From the NCBI GenBank assembly GCA_947630465.1, contig CANRHT010000107.1, forward strand, positions 1 to 6,747: a stretch of 6,747 nucleotides of DNA, written 5' to 3'. Source of the DNA: an uncultured Pseudomonadaceae bacterium (GTDB lineage Bacteria > Pseudomonadota > Gammaproteobacteria > Pseudomonadales > Pseudomonadaceae). Positions 6,580 to 6,747 of the stretch are shown here, in pieces (positions within the stretch are counted from its first letter, which is position 1; each line of letters starts with the position of its first letter). The position numbers and the translations under genes were made by a program. The notes beneath the pieces were generated by a model. It did not search any database, was not told where the DNA came from, and was given only the letters and a program-made list of their open reading frames with translations.

Positions 6580-6608
6580 GTCACTGTTGCTCTATCGGCA
6601 GCAGTGAC
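6580..6608 (+). repeat. Strong intercistronic hairpin after the SpuD-like gene
   Basis: Positions 6580-6590 pair with 6598-6608 in an 11-bp stem with one G-U (GTCACTG against CAGTGAC at the base) around a 7-nt loop. It starts 10 nt after the stop codon. No T-run follows, so full intrinsic termination is unlikely. The position fits a hairpin that stabilises the upstream mRNA or attenuates downstream expression, as seen in other transporter operons. Confidence 0.6.
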
Positions 6609-6629
6609 GCTTCAAGCGCTATCAACATC

Positions 6630-6647
6630 GGGCTGCACATGCGGCCC
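6630..6647 (+). repeat. Second intercistronic hairpin
   Basis: GGGCTGC (6630-6636) pairs with GCGGCCC (6641-6647), with one G-U pair and a 4-nt loop (ACAT). It is GC-rich and stable, has no following T-tract, and ends 12 nt before the AGGGGGA ribosome site of the next gene, so it could influence translation of that gene. Confidence 0.5.
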
Positions 6648-6673
6648 AATTGAATGGTTAGGGGGATCGGCTA

Positions 6674-6747
6674 TTGCCTAGATTGATACATAGTGTAGCG
6701 AGTGTGCTGACTGCAAGTGTAATGATGAGCGGTCTTGCCATGGCAGA
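6674..6747 (+). CDS. N terminus of an exported protein, possibly a second polyamine-binding protein
   Basis: Only 24 codons are present before the window ends. The TTG at 6674 is taken as the start because AGGGGGA (6660-6666) lies 7 nt upstream. The translation begins MPRLIHSVASV and forms a typical signal peptide: Arg3 and His6 in the n-region, a hydrophobic core, and a GLAMA cleavage motif (residues 20-24). No in-frame stop interrupts it. In Pseudomonas, spuD is followed by spuE, encoding a spermidine-binding paralogue, so this is a reasonable guess from position. Nothing of the mature protein is visible to confirm it. Confidence 0.6.
   Translation, partial: MPRLIHSVASVLTASVMMSGLAMA

Overview
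The window looks like chromosomal DNA from a gammaproteobacterium of the Pseudomonas lineage. The PilT, PilU, ProC and SpuD-like proteins resemble, almost residue for residue in their core regions, what I remember of the Pseudomonas aeruginosa proteins. The order YggT-ProC (leftward) next to PilT-PilU (rightward) is also the pseudomonad arrangement. Base composition looks closer to one half G+C than to the high G+C of typical Pseudomonas, which suggests a lower-GC relative. This was judged by eye, not computed.

Layout. Positions 1-1085 (minus strand) hold proC followed by the first part of yggT, 9 nt apart and probably one operon. Positions 1086-1405 are a divergent gene-free region that should contain promoters for proC and pilT; the yggS gene expected here in pseudomonads is absent. 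Positions 1406-3621 hold pilT and pilU, the two hexameric ATPases that retract type IV pili and drive twitching motility. Only 20 nt after pilU comes a membrane cytochrome b561-family gene (3642-4331). It converges on a periplasmic cytochrome c' gene (4408-4875, minus), with one strong bidirectional terminator between them. The two cytochromes could form a small redox or NO-handling pair.

Positions 4876-5471 (596 bp) hold no convincing gene but contain several short inverted repeats and two good hairpins. Positions 5472-6569 encode a SpuD/PotF-type periplasmic putrescine-binding protein. An intercistronic region with two strong hairpins follows, and then the start of a second exported protein (6674 to the window end), which is probably part of the same locus.

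I see no mobile element, CRISPR array, tRNA or rRNA. Nothing in the window is clearly a new biological system. The points most worth checking are the missing yggS, the cytochrome b561 gene attached to pilTU and facing cytochrome c', the structured gene-free region before the polyamine gene, and the paired hairpins after it.
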